From contig OY998180.1 of assembly GCA_963921935.1 (NCBI GenBank), positions 80,683,262 through 80,747,261 of the forward strand: DNA of 64,000 nucleotides, given 5' to 3'. The DNA is from Galeruca laticollis (Eukaryota > Arthropoda > Insecta > Coleoptera > Chrysomelidae). Within the stretch, counting starts at the first letter, position 1; each line of letters starts with the position of its first letter. The translations under genes were made by a program, and so were the position numbers. The notes beneath the pieces are model-generated. The model was not told the origin of the DNA, did no database searches, and worked only from the letters and a program-made list of their open reading frames with translations. Below, piece by piece: positions 35,789-48,277 of this stretch.

Positions 35789-36687
35789 TGTCCAGCGTGA
35801 ATACGATACGGGTGAACGGTGCGTGCGATGCGATGCACATCTACGATTAAACATTATATTTTACCCTTCCAAAGTAGACGCGTTGCAAGCGATTTTGTTT
35901 ACCCGCAACGTACTCATTTTAAAAAGATACAAAGTAGTTTGTTTTTTTCATGCAAAATACGTACGCTGGAGGTGTTAATTTCAGAAGTTCAAAAACGGAA
36001 TGTACTATGGGATAAAAGATATCCACAGTACAAAGACAGCAGGTCGATTATTAGATCTGGATGCAGTGAAATCACGCATGTCTCCTATTCTATGATACAC
36101 CTCTGACGTATTAATAAGAAGACAAACTGCTTTTACAACATGAACTGCGTTTGCCTCTTCAGTTTCAATAGATTTTAGTAAAATTCTAAACCATGCTGCA
36201 GTTATACCGAAGGCACAGTCTACTGTCATTCTTGCTCGCGATAAGCGATAGTTGAAATTTCTGGCATGATCATTGTTATACCTGTCGCCAAAGATATGGT
36301 CTCATTCAATATGTTCGTAATGGAAACGCTTCATCACCCATAAAAATGAATGGGGCTTTAATAGTATCATTTGGTAATTCCTTGTCATTTGGTAAACTAA
36401 TAGTAAGTTTGTAATCCCCCGAGAAATAGGTAAAAGGGGAAATAATCATGCATCACTGTCTTTGCCATAAGCACCAACGTCAATCATTATGTAACTATAC
36501 TTTGCATCCACAACAGCCATAAGCGAAATTGAAAATTGTAGTTGTAAAACATATCAATGCAAAAAGGCAAGGACGATGACCGACGATCTTTTGGGCACAT
36601 TGGACACAAACGCAATAGTCGGATCTTGTTAACGGTGCGTCCGTTTACCGTATCGCACGAATCGCCCTATCGTGTTTACGTTGGACA
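35789..36687 (-). mobile_element. Short Harbinger derivative with inverted ends
   Basis: The two ends begin TGTCCAGCGTGAATACGATA (plus, 35789) and TGTCCAACGTAAACACGATA (minus, from 36687), 19 of 23 positions alike, so the 899-bp segment looks like an internally deleted PIF/Harbinger element holding only part of the nuclease gene. I could not find a 3-bp target duplication (CTA and GAG flank it), so the exact ends are uncertain. Confidence 0.6.
36000..36580 (-). pseudogene. HARBI1-like DDE nuclease, C-terminal half
   Basis: Minus-strand motifs: FSISLMAVVDAKYSYIMIDV and GAYGKDSDA, then GDYKLTISLPNDKELPND, APFIFMGDEAF, then ARNFNYRLSRARMTVDCAFG and VHVVKAVCLLINT. These are consecutive conserved blocks of the HARBI1 family nuclease, including VDA and GDEAF near the catalytic acids and the NYRLSRAR region before the final acidic position. 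Frame changes occur near 36300 and 36480. It is a different copy from the N-terminal relic at 17 kb. Confidence 0.75.
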
Positions 36688-37600
36688 GAGCATATAAGAA
36701 TAAGCAGTGTTTTAATTATGCACGGATTAAGCAAACAATTAGTTGAAGTTCTCTTATGAATAAATGAATGTTCTTGATCAGACGTAGATATAATTACTAA
36801 AAGAATTGTCACCAATCATTATAGTTAAAATGAAATATTTTAATGTTGAAGAAGGCAACGCTAAATAAAAATCGCACATCGTCTCATATTTTTTCCAATG
36901 AACCAAAGAGAAATAAACAAAATTATGTTGACGAATCAGATAATAGGGCTTGTTGATGTATAAGTGCAGATTTGTGAGTGTTTCTTAAATAATATTTATT
37001 TTGATATAACAAATTCAAATTAAGGAAATTTTTCAGGTATGCCCGAGTTTTATTGGGAGAATTAATGAGGTGTTTACGTAGAATTAATATGAACAGCTTT
37101 ATAAATTAAGCTTAACCTGTAGTGTTTATCAATCAATAGGTTCAATGAGACTGCTCTATTATATCCCAATTAAATAGAACGACGTTCCTGACAAATTTAT
37201 AAATCTACTCTTTGCGTGACATCGTCCCATTTACCAAAATTAAGGATCGTCGATTTAATGCCGTTCAATATCAAATTTCCATAATTCGAACTTAAGAACT
37301 AATTACAAGCTTACTGCCTTATCTCAGTCTGAGAACGAGCTCACGTAGTTTAAATGTACTGTTACAGTCGATAGCTGGTCATATAATCTCATTTCAAGCA
37401 CATCGCACACAATATGTCAGTTCGCCTATAAACCGTCTTTGAACTATTTGTTATTTGTCTTTAACAAACAGCAACATGTTGGGGCTTCAGTCTCACTCAC
37501 GATTCTAAAGATCTCGTAATGGAGTATGTTAATTCCAATTTACGAAATATTACTTCATTTTTCTCATAAAATGAAGTTGTTTTCATATTATAGGGTGCAA
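36688..37600. other. Unassigned
   Basis: AT-rich; no recognisable coding or structural feature. Confidence 0.5.
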
Positions 37601-39620
37601 CAAAACTATAGATATAGGGGAGATATAGATATAGGGGAGACCGGGACAAGTAGTATCAAAAAATATATGACATTTTTTTCTTAGATCTGTTACCCCTAAC
37701 CATACTTTTTTTCGTGAATTTCTACTTACATATGTGGTAAACACATCAAGTGAATACAGATTAAAAATATACAAAAATAAAATGGCTAGCTTTATTTCAA
37801 GTTGACATTGACCCTTTGCTACAACGTGCCCCGCCTTAGGATAAAAAGTTACAGTACACAGGATGAGTTGTAACTCATATTTTTTTATTCAGGTACATAC
37901 ACGAACGTAAACATTAATTATAGCTAATTCTGAATAATGTAAATGAACGTTCAACAAAACGTGTCTTGATTATCTAATCACTGTCAGAATTACAGTTATG
38001 GCAGATAGTTGGATAATTTCCTACAGTGCACGCTTGGTGTGCCCACAATTTTCACGTCAAGCAAATAACCCTTTTTTCTCTATATTCACTATTCGCAAAT
38101 TCTTCACTGCAAACTAAACAAAAAAAACTCTGGAGAAGAAGTATCTGAATCTACGAAAACATTTTTTACACTATCTTTGATCTGTCACGCTGGCGAGTAG
38201 AAGTTCATCGTCGCTGAAAATATTTCTGTCAAAAGGTTCTATGCCAGAATCTTTTTGTTTACTGGAGTTGCTGCTAGTGGTAGGGTATGCCGAAGCAAAG
38301 ATGGGATGTCATAGAATGCCATCCACTTTCCTGGTTTATTCCGTAGCCAACTATCTTGAGCAGAGGATAAATATTTTTTAAGAGCCCATACACACTTCTA
38401 TCCAATGGCAAGAGACGGAAATGATGACATTACCACCCCATTTTCTTTTACACAATCAATTGCTTTTAATACAAAATTGGACTCATGATTGTCCAACAAC
38501 AACAAGATTGAGTTTTCTATGGATGGCTTAGCATGAGCAATAAAGTGTTGCAAGAGTGTATAAAACATTTCTGCCGTCATCCATCCAGAACCATTGGCTG
38601 CACCAATGGACCCTGGAGAACCGTCTCTAATGAAGTTATCCAGGATTTTTTTTGGGGGAACAGAAACGTAGGCTGCGTAGTACTTCCTATCGCATTTGCT
38701 GCGACACATACAGTAACCAGAGCCCCTCTTTTGCTCAATGTAATGCCACTTACTTGCTTCGTTCTTTTCTCGGCAATCAACTTGCCTACTTTTTTCACGG
38801 TTAATCCCAGTCTCATCTACGTTCCATATTTGAGCAGCTATGAAATTATATTTATCTCTCACTTGATTTGTCAAAAAAAAAGAGAAACGTTGTTTTTATT
38901 GAAATTAGTTGCCGTCTGCAAACTTGTAGACTCCGGCGTTCTCATGGGGAGGTCACGATAAGTTTTAATGAATATTGTCAACCAATCCCCCCAGCTGATT
39001 TATTTTCGTTACAGGAATCAGGAATCGTAATGTCGTAATGCAACGCACATTCGTAGGCAAATTTACGGAAGATTCAACTAGGCTGGATGACTGCTGATGA
39101 TTCATTCCGATTCTCAAAATTCTTCTCCTCTTTGTTGATGGAATCCCATGCACTAGAAAAGTGCTTATATTCATCTGAAAGAGCTAGAATTAGCCTTGTA
39201 ATCAAGATTGTATCTTCTTATGTTACATTAAGATTTCTCAATCGATATTCTAAGTTCTGAATAGTAGAAATATTTGTCGTAATGTAGATTGACTTGTTAT
39301 AATGTGAACGATAAAAAATATGCCCTTTTTGTTGTTGAGTATATTGCTTATATACCTTACACAATGTCTCAAACATTTCATGAGCATCATTACAGGAAAG
39401 GATCTATGATTTGGCTGAGGGTTCTATAGTTCTCAAGATATAATACTGTCTCTTCAATCACAAAGTTCAATTTTTTTTATCATCTTCTTTTAGCTTCGGT
39501 TCTTTACCTTCCATGAACTTAGTTAATTTCTTTGTCTTAAACGGGATCTTCATTTTCTTCTCCCACGTTGGAAAAGTAGCCGCATTCCTGAGTTTAGAAA
39601 TGCACTTATCCACACTTAAA
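37601..39620 (-). mobile_element. pogo/Tigger-like transposon relic
   Basis: At about 37625-37646 the plus strand reads GGGGAGACCGGGACAAGTAG, which resembles pogo-like terminal repeats. A pogo-type transposase relic lies at 38230-39180 on the minus strand. I found no clear matching end on the other side, so the right boundary is a guess from the extent of possible coding. Confidence 0.45.
38230..39180 (-). pseudogene. pogo-like DDE_1 transposase relic
   Basis: Minus-strand order: ALHYDIxIPDSCNENKSAG, WLTIFIKTYRDLPMRTPEST, ATNFNKNNVSLFF, IWNVDETGI (first Asp), GALVTVCVAANAIGSTTQP, NFIRDGSPGSIGAANGSGWM, LLLLDNHESNF (second Asp) and VKENGVVMSSFPS, then KKYLSSAQDSWLRN. These are jerky/CENP-B-type DDE_1 blocks. 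Frames change near 38640, 38810, 38875 and 38960. The stretch that should read HxLQPLD is corrupted, so the third acidic position cannot be confirmed. The N-terminal helix-turn-helix is not recognisable. Confidence 0.8.
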
Positions 39621-40940
39621 TTAAACTTCTCGAACCACGTCTAGGCCCAAAACCCGTTTCTCACTTATTGTTTGTGATATTGTCAACTCACAATTATTTA
39701 ATTAGTGAATATTTAATGTTTGTGAGATTTTGAGCAATTTTTACAAAACTTACGAAAATCACAAATCTTGAAGTATCTCTCTATTCTTGCCGGGAATAAA
39801 TTTATTAAACATGAAGTAACGAATCGTCTCTTTTTCCACGATGATTATATATCTCCGAGGATAAAAGCTTTATCTCAGTTGAATTACATGAAATTAACTA
39901 GACTAAGAAATTCCAATGAAACATTGATATTACGAGAGCTCTGAATACTTTTCACTGTAAGCGGAAATTCTAAGAATTAAAGAAATATATTTATTTAGCG
40001 TTCTGACAATTTTTCAGTAGTAGGAATGGGAAATGAAACTCGGTAATGACGGCATAATTCTGGTATACTTTACACATAGTGTTTTGGAGAATTCATAGGA
40101 TTCTAGGCTGGGATGCTAGTTCTTTGAACAAAATGAAGATTATTTTTAGGTTAACATTGACTCCATTTTTGTGATACTTATTTTTTGTTAGCTCTTCCCT
40201 ATATGGATAAATATCATGAATATTTACTCACTCAAGCTCAGAATAAAGGCATTCGTATTTATAGAGTTTGTTACGTCCACATTTCTTAACATTGGAAATT
40301 CCAAGCAAAAAATAACGAAAATAAATTTAAAACCAGATGCAGTACCTACTTTATACTTGGGACAAACTGGTAAATTATGTAATTTATTGTTTCTATGCAT
40401 AATTTAAAATTCTTAATCGCTAGGTCGATGTATACTACAATTCCTGAGAGTATTCAACATATATTAATAATTTGATGTGTTTTGTGGAGATGGATGATTT
40501 TTGATGAAGAATAAAAATAAACATATGATTTACGGTAACAGCCATGCTGTAGTGACTTCATTTTATGTTTGTTGTTTCAGAAAGTGGCAACGAACAACCT
40601 GATTAAAGTCAATGTTATAATGGAGAAATGAGGGAAAGTTTGGGTAATATATTAGTGTAATTTGTACTTTCATGTATTCTTACATTTCATTACTACAAAA
40701 TAAGATGATTCACACATTAAGTTAAATAATAATAGTGCAGGATTGTGTCGAATTAATAATAAATTATTATTTCTCTGGCCTCTTATAACTAGCATTTATT
40801 TTAAAAATTAATAAGGACAATACTGATTAATTTAAAATGATAACATTAAAAATTATAATACCACTGAATTCTATCATTTAATTGATAATTTAATATTGTA
40901 GTATTGTGTAGGTATACTTCTTAGGGCTTTGTACCTTAGA

Positions 40941-40999
<59 letters not shown>

Positions 41000-42942
41000 C
41001 GTATAAATAAAGATAGAAACACTGGTGTAAAACAGATTAGTTGGAAACTGATTAGAAATTAAAACATTAGACTATATTTTATTAGAATCATAAATACGAG
41101 ACATTAAAATTGCTCATATTAACTAAAAAAGTAATACAACTTATGTATATAATTAATAATTTGAGAAGACTCACATAGAATTGACAAAAGAAACATTACC
41201 TTGATCATATGTCCAAAAGCCATAGAGTAAATATCGTCCATCGTATTAAATACCTCATGTCAGAAAAAACGATGAACATATAATCTAGAAAAGAAACATG
41301 AATTAATAAATATTCGAAATAAAAAGGATATTGTCCAATATTATAACGCATTTTTACTAGAAACATATGGGTTAGAATATTTAACGCTGTAATACCAATA
41401 CGCTTAGCGACATACGCTAGCGACAAAATATAGATGTCAATATGTATCAGCGACAAACGTTGAAAGTAGAGTGATTTCATAGATGAAATGAATAGAAATT
41501 AATTAATGTGTTTAATCGAATATAATGAACATAAATAATTAGATTAAGGAATATTAATAAATGTTTTAAAAGAATTTATGTTGATGGCTAAACACAATTG
41601 CTAATTATAATAAGAAAATTGAACTGAACATTGATATTAAAGACTATTGTATATCGCCTAAGAAAAACTATTCGTCCCATAATAACAAGATGAACTTCAA
41701 TATTGAATAAACAATTTTTAGTGAGACTAATTTTTTTGTATGTAGGTAAAGATATTAGAATGTAAAGTGAAATCATAATTTGAGTGCGTTAAAAAAGAAA
41801 ACGGTGATTGGTTTATGTGACATGACAGAAGGAACTTTCAAACAACAACAAGTGTAACAACCATTTTTGAATATAGTGAGCTGAATTAAACAAAAGACTG
41901 ATTGTTGATTGTTGAAAAAAGTTGAAGAAAAAGAGTCGGTGGCTTGGTTTTCGTTTCTAGAAGGTTGGGTTTTGAAGTTCTCCAGAAATTTAAGAAATTA
42001 TTCTCAAAATGAGGATAAAAACATAGCAAACTATCGATAAAACATGCACATGTACTTACCCAATGATTGTAGCTGATTTTCCAGAGTGAAAATCATATTT
42101 TCACATATTTATTCAACTGTAAACTTCGGAATCTGCTTTCCAGAAGTTTCGAGAGGCAGATCGTGGTTCCTGAACACAAGGTCAGTGTATTGTTGTACAA
42201 CAAGAGTTATAAAAAAATTATTAACGTCAATCAAATGTTTTCTTTAAAATCTCATGAGTAAAATAAACTTTGAAATAATGATCGATCTGAAAAAGAATTG
42301 AAATTAAAGACTCAATATAGCTATATTATTAAATAATTCTAAATGATAAATGGCCAATCTAAAGAAATAAAATTTAATACTTACGCATTTCTCAATTAAG
42401 AAACTTAAGAAAGATACATCCAACTCTTTTATGTAACATTTAAACTCTATGTATATAAATTTCATAACTATTTCTTGTACCATATTATTTGTATTTCTGT
42501 ATGTATAAATCTCCCAGCATAAATTCTTTTAACTTGTATATAATTTGAAACATATTCTATGACACAGCATAGAAGCTCGCTGTGAAACTGAACAGACCCG
42601 ACGCGTCTATCAAATGTTTACTCTAGCGCATCGTTACCTCATGTTTTTGAGCATGCGCACAGAACGCCACACATAAGAATAAAATCAATAATTTCATTTG
42701 ACCCATACATGGGCGTCGCATAAAATTTTTATAAATAAAATTAAAATATTGTTTTCAAGTAAAATGTTTCTTTATTTATTTATCAACTGAATTCATTCAC
42801 AACCGTAAGAACCCAGATAACAGAAGAATCTCATACTCTATACATACATAAAAATTCATTACAATAATTTCGTCCCAACGTAGTGGGCTATTCAAATATC
42901 CTATTAATTATATCTTTATTTATAACATAAATAATATTAAAT

Positions 42943-42949
<7 letters not shown>
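39621..42949. other. Unassigned AT-rich stretch with one (TA)n tract
   Basis: I see no recognisable gene in 3.3 kb. A TA run lies at about 40945-40995. Confidence 0.5.

Positions 42950-42995
<46 letters not shown>
42950..42995. repeat. (TA)n tract
   Basis: A run of TA dinucleotides. Confidence 0.9.
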
Positions 42996-42998
<3 letters not shown>

Positions 42999-43009
42999 TT
43001 CATTTATCT

Positions 43010-43460
43010 ACTTATAGATGAAACAAGTGAAGAAGTTGTGAGAAGACGTGAACATTTCAAAAAAGTAACAACCCTTAGATGCACTATTGCACGGAAAAAT
43101 CTCCTACAAGCTGCTCAAAACATAACACCTAGGTGACAAACACCATTTATTCTTTTGGTTACCCCGATGTAACAATAATCTTAATTTCAATTCATCCCGA
43201 TACAACGTGATAATAACAAAATGGAATAAAACTGTCCAGCGTTAATAGTAGATACAGATTCGCAGACATGTTTGCCTCAATACCATGTGTATGGTTCCAC
43301 TTTTATGAGATTATCTTGTATCATTTTTGGTATATATCAAAATCTTTTGGTTGCTTTATATTATTTGGTAATTTATTGTGGAATTCAATTATTGAATAGA
43401 AATAATTTTTTTATGTTGTCTACCTGTGTAGTGAATGTATAAATATCCATGTTGGTTTTT
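43010..43460. pseudogene. Possible retroelement scraps
   Basis: Plus strand 43020-43150 reads DETSEEVVRRREHFKKVTTL and RCTIARKNLLQAAQNITPR, then TPFILLVT, vaguely like the PLE RT-GIY linker. Minus strand 43320-43420 reads FYSIIEFHNKLPNNIKQ, like a LINE ORF2 tail. Both are short and degraded; the family calls are tentative. Confidence 0.3.
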
Positions 43461-43572
43461 GTTAATTGGTTTAGAAATAAGTAAAATGTCTATTATTCTG
43501 ATTTAATTCAGATAAGAGAATCTGAATTAAATCGGAATAATGGACATTTTACTTATTTCTAAACCAATTAAC
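43461..43572. repeat. Short hairpin, 52-bp arms, 8-bp loop
   Basis: 43461-43512 pairs with 43521-43572 with two mismatches. It is AT-rich and has no coding. Confidence 0.9.
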
Positions 43573-43738
43573 AATCGAAGGGACGCTTTGTGAATATTGG
43601 GCTTTGTGAATATTGGTTCTATGATAACTACTACTCTTTTGGATTAAAGAGTATATTCTTGTCACATGTAGAAAAATAGAATCACTAAATGAACAATAAA
43701 GCGAATTAAATGGTTAAACCATGAAAACAATTCAAATC

Positions 43739-45619
43739 CTACCAAAGCATACCATATACGGATGTCAGTAAAACATTGCGCCATGTGCATGTCTAAAGTG
43801 ACTCTATGAAGAATAAAATTTCCATTTATAAAACAATTAATGTAAAGACATTTGAAACTCAGAAATTTTTGAAATCGCGTAGAATACCATTTCGTTTATT
43901 AAATTCACCTAACGTTTTCTATTTTCAATTGATACTTACATAGAAACATTCTCCCAAATAATTCTCTATTCATTGACTGACATTTATTCAGATAAAATTT
44001 TTATATAGGCATAGATATTTTCCAACTAATAAGGTTCCAAAAATTGGGCCAAGTCTTACAAATTTTTTTCTTGCCAAATTATTTTTTAGATCAGCTTAAA
44101 ATTAGTTGGTAAATAACTATGTATTGAAACACATAGAGGCTTTAAAAGTGCATCTTATGTAATTAAGAATATATTATTTTGGTTTTGAATCAATAAAAAT
44201 CAATGCAGAACGTGATACAGATAAACCATAGTCAGAAATGAAATTTTATATCAATGCAAATACTATGTGATTATTTGATGGAAATAACGAGAACCAAAAC
44301 AGTAATATATATATATATATATATATATATAAAGAAATTACCTTAGTAGTACACTATAACATGGATGGAAGAATTCTTTTAAAAAAACTTTGGATTTATT
44401 CAAATGCTTAGGATCATTTCCAATGAATCAGCTTGTCATTCAGCTAGCTATCTAAAATAAATAAAGTTTCAATCATTATTAGTCATAATTAATATAACAT
44501 AATATAAATTAATTGATCAATAATGTATTTAGGAAAAGTTGACACATGTATAGAAATCCGAGACGACAATAAATATTTCATGTATCAAATTTTGAATCAC
44601 ACTATATACATGGACAGGAAACAGGAAAAGGAAGTTTAGTAAGGAATGATGATTCTAAAAATGGCATTAGAAAATCAATATAAAACGCATAGTATAAATA
44701 AAAGAAATAAAACAGATTTTATATAAAAGGAATTATTCCATAAGTCCAAGATATAATTTAGTCACTATTATACATAGAAAAATGTCAATCCTTGTAATAA
44801 TTTAACTATAATAACCATACATGTAATTCTGTGTTAAAGACTTATTTTAATTGAAATGTCTGTATGTATAAAAGGGAAAGACCATTAGAAAGTTAATATT
44901 ATTAACGATATGTATCCTAGGAATTTAAAGTGCTATAAGAAATGTCAAAACTCAGAATAACAGTAAAAACATTTTTATCCATGGAAGACATCTTAATAAT
45001 AGCGGAAATTAAATAAAAATAACAAAAAGTCGGCTTTGAAATAGAGAGTCCGTTGATAAAAAAAATTGAAGACTGAGGGGACTTGTAGTGTGGCGTCGAA
45101 AAGCATCAGGAGGTGATACGAATTTCTTTGAAAAAACTAAGTAAATTCAAATAAAATCCATGTCACAGTGCTGAAATAATAAAAATTAAGATACACACAT
45201 TACTCACGAATGTTTATATAAAATGTCTTCGTATAAAATCCAGTAATTATGAAATAATTGGGATAAAGTCGTTTCCATACCGCTGTTAGCAGTCCCAACC
45301 CGAGAGATTCCAGAAAATAGTGTCAGGTCAGTGCGTTTTTAATGTTATTGGCAAATAATGAAAAAACGATAATCACAAAGAATGACGATTCTATTCTTTC
45401 TCTATCTTTGAACTAAAAAACGAGATTATGTATATATAATTCGATAGGTATAACTAGTTATTAAGTATATGAAAACTGAATTGATAACGTGAATGTAAAG
45501 AAATTCTTTATATCTACTTACTCGAATGCATTTCCTTTGAATACGTGCACATATATGGTTAATCATCCACAAATCAGCTGATAAATATATTGTATATTGA
45601 TTTATACCTAACTTCAGCT

Positions 45620-45620
<1 letters not shown>
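43739..45620 (+). repeat. Left arm of a large inverted repeat
   Basis: It is the reverse complement of 58041-59728, recognisable throughout: CATGGCGCAA near the outer end, the AATTCTTCCATCCATG segment, the ATTCGATAGGTATAACTAG segment, and CAGCTGATAAATATAT near the inner end. Identity by eye is about 85-90% with indels, including a TA run at 44306 that the other arm lacks. No convincing coding lies in either arm. Confidence 0.85.

Positions 45621-45621
<1 letters not shown>

Positions 45622-45650
<29 letters not shown>
45622..45650. repeat. (TA)n tract 1 of the PLE locus
   Basis: A TA run between the left arm and the palindromic PLE. Confidence 0.9.
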
Positions 45651-45655
<5 letters not shown>

Positions 45656-45700
45656 GTTACTTTCTTGGATTAAAGGTCAAATATACTTAAAAAACATTTA

Positions 45701-45743
45701 ATAACGACGTACGTTTCGACTTATGAAGTCATCTTCTGGTTAA
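45701..45743 (-). ncRNA. Hammerhead-like motif (PLE family 2, left arm)
   Basis: Mirror image of the motif at 46774-46816. Confidence 0.5.
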
Positions 45744-46263
45744 TAAAATAATCTAAAATTATTACATGTATAAATTAAAATTCTGTCAATATTTATAAAA
45801 TCAAATTACACGAAAACAATATAAATTATTACCTTTCTTTCATTATTTCAGATATCACATGAAAGACGAAACAATTTCTGAACAGGTACATATTTATCAC
45901 GCATTGCTTGGACATTGAACTGAATACAAATTGGTCTCTCTATAGATTAGTTGTAATTTTTTTATCATAATTAATATTTTTCCTTTTTATACTTTATCGT
46001 TAGTACGGACAAATTATGATTTTAATGCTGTTAAATTTTATAGCAAAGTGCAAGAGATCAAAGCTAATATCATTCTCTCAAAATACCATCATAGATGATG
46101 TTTAAATTACTAATATCGCTTCTATTATTTATGCTATTAGGATCTTTTTTAATGTTAATCATTTATAAAAACGTTCTAACTTTTTCATTTTTTTCCCTGG
46201 CCAATATTTTCACATCGTTAAAGTTAAAACTATGTCCAGTATTTTTGCAATGATTTGATAAGG

Positions 46264-46450
46264 CATTGCAAAAATACTGGACATAGTTTTAACTTTAACG
46301 ATGTGAAAATACTGGCCAGGGGAAAAAAATGAAAAAGTTAGAACGTTTTTAGAAATGATTAACATTAAAAAAGATCCTAATAGCATAAATAATAGAAGCG
46401 ATATTAGTAATTTAAACATCATCTATGATGGTATTTTGAGAGAATGATAT
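46264..46450 (+). pseudogene. PLE GIY-YIG domain C-terminal remnant
   Basis: In two frames the plus strand reads LSNHCKNTGHSFNFNDVKIL and then MINIKKDPNSINNRSDISN, ending at a TGA near 46445. The pattern (ANHCxxTGHxFxF, LE, INxxTDI) is how PLE endonuclease proteins end. A mirror copy lies on the minus strand of the left arm. Nothing upstream of this tail is present. Confidence 0.6.
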
Positions 46451-46773
46451 TAGCTCTGATCTCTTGCACTTTGCTATAAAATTTAACAGCATTAAAATCA
46501 TAATTTGTCCGTACTAACGATAAAGTATAAAAAGGAAAAATATTAATTATGATAAAAAAATTACAACTAATCTATAGAGAGACCAATTTGTATTCAGTTC
46601 AATGTCCAAGCAATGCGTGATAAATATGTACCTGTTCAGAAATTGTTTCGTCTTTCATGTGATATCTGAAATAATGAAAGAAAGGTAATAATTTATATTG
46701 TTTTCGTGTAATTTGATTTTATAAATATTGACAGAATTTTAATTTATACATGTAATAATTTTAGATTATTTTA

Positions 46774-46816
46774 TTAACCAGAAGATGACTTCATAAGTCG
46801 AAACGTACGTCGTTAT
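46774..46816 (+). ncRNA. Hammerhead-like motif (PLE family 2, right arm)
   Basis: CAGAAGA at 46779-46785, a perfect 5-bp stem II (GACTT / AAGTC), GAAA at 46800-46803, self-complementary CGTACG, TC, with stem I TAAC / GTTA. The first box differs from CTGANGA at its second base, so activity may be reduced or lost. Confidence 0.55.
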
Positions 46817-46898
46817 TAAATGTTTTTTAAGTATATTTGACCTTTAATCCAAGAAAGTAACCAAAATATATCTTAAGTGGTCAAGAAAGTAAATAATT

Positions 46899-46901
<3 letters not shown>

Positions 46902-46961
<60 letters not shown>
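46902..46961. repeat. (TA)n tract 2 of the PLE locus
   Basis: A TA run between the palindrome and the 474-bp units. Confidence 0.95.
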
Positions 46962-46964
<3 letters not shown>

Positions 46965-47216
46965 TCTAATTTCATAAAATACGAGGTGTCTATATGATAT
47001 AAATTTCGATGTTCTACTAAACCTGTTTTAGTCGAAATTTCAATGATTTCGACGTATTGGCCTGATCGTTTTTCAAAGGGAAAAACAACTACATTCCTGG
47101 CTAATACCACGCAGAATATTGAATTACATCCCCTTCGAAAACCGTGACGTCGATCGGCCATTTTGCCGATACGGACATCTGTGGTGATTCGCAACTGATA
47201 GCGGAAGAGCATAGTA

Positions 47217-47257
47217 CACTGACGCGTTTCGACTTTCTTTGGTCTCTTCAAGAGTGC
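47217..47257 (-). ncRNA. Hammerhead-like motif (474-bp unit, inverted copy)
   Basis: Minus strand: CACT, CTTGAAGA, stem II GAC / GTC, GAAA, CGCG, TC, AGTG. Stem I (CACT / AGTG) is perfect; the first box has one extra or changed base. Confidence 0.5.
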
Positions 47258-47761
47258 CGTAATGCCTTCCAGTTCAGAGTCTCTAATCCGAACTGAATAT
47301 TTCGTCCTCTGACAACTTCTCTTGGCTCGTGTAGTTACACAAGCGAGAAGTAGTCAGTTGGCGCCATCTTCACTTTCAGTTGCGAACCAACACCTCAGAT
47401 AAATGCGACCGTATTAGTCGTATGAAATGAAATTAATATAATTTCATAAAATACGAGGTGTCTATATGAAATACAAATAAAACGGTCAGGTCAATACGTC
47501 GAAATTATTGAAATTTCGACTAAAACAGGTGTAGTAGAAAATTGAAATTTATATAGACACCTCGTATTTTATGGAATGATATTAATTTTATTTCATACGA
47601 CTAATACGGTCGCATTTATCTGGGGTGTTGGTTCGCAACTGAAAGTGAAGATGGCGCCAACTGACTACTTCTCGCTTGTGTAACTACACGAGCCAAGACA
47701 ATTTGTCGGAGGACGGAATCTTCAGTTCGGATTAGATATTCTGAACCGGAAGGCATCACGG

Positions 47762-47801
47762 CACTCTTGAAGAGACCCGAGAAGATCGAAACGCGTCAGT
47801 G
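47762..47801 (+). ncRNA. Hammerhead-like motif (474-bp unit, second copy)
   Basis: CACT, CTTGAAGA, a changed stem II, GAAA at 47788-47791, CGCG, TC, AGTG, in the same order as the inverted copy. Confidence 0.5.
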
Positions 47802-48234
47802 TACTATGCTGTTCCGATATCAGTTGCGAATCACCACAGATGTCCGTAACGACAAAATGGCCGATCGACGTCACGGTTTTCGAATGGGATGTAATTCAAT
47901 ATTCTGCGTGGTATTAGCCAGGAATGTAGTTGTTTTTCCCTTTGAAGAACGGTCAGGCCAATACGTCGAAACTATTGAAATTTCGACTAAAACAGGTGAA
48001 GTAGAAAATCGAAATTTATATTTCATATAGACACCTCGTATTTTATGAAATTATATTCATTTTATTTCATACGTTTAATACGGTCGCATTTATCTGAGGT
48101 GTTGGTTCGCAACTGAAAGTGAAGATGGCGCCAACTGACTACTTCTCGCTTGTGTAACTACACGAGCCAAGAGAATTTGTCGGAGGACGGAATCTTCAGT
48201 TCGGATTAGATATTCTGAACTGGAAGGCATCACG

Positions 48235-48277
48235 GAACTCTTGAAGAGACCCAAGAAGGTTGAAACGCGTCAGTGTT
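48235..48277 (+). ncRNA. Hammerhead-like motif (474-bp unit, third copy)
   Basis: Same layout, with stem II now GACC / GGTT, so pairing is kept by different bases than in the other copies. GAAA is at 48262-48265. Confidence 0.5.

Larger units (their letters stand above)
45645..46871. mobile_element. PLE family 2 insertion: near-perfect 1.2 kb palindrome
   Basis: 45645-46252 and 46264-46871 are reverse complements with only a few differences (for example one base at 46204/46313 and one extra C at about 46319), around an 11-bp spacer (ATTTGATAAGG). The plus-strand arm encodes a PLE GIY-YIG tail (see next entry), followed by a 3' region with a hammerhead-like motif. It is flanked by TA runs on both sides. 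Confidence 0.85.

Noticed and set aside
46210..46422. 70-codon hydrophobic minus-strand frame across the palindrome centre
   Set aside because: It is the antisense of the PLE tail and crosses the spacer between mirror arms.
47767..48030. The open frame in the 474-bp unit as a genuine gene
   Set aside because: It starts at TTG inside the hammerhead-like motif, has no ATG start in a good position, and one copy is truncated. I kept it only as a curiosity within the repeat.
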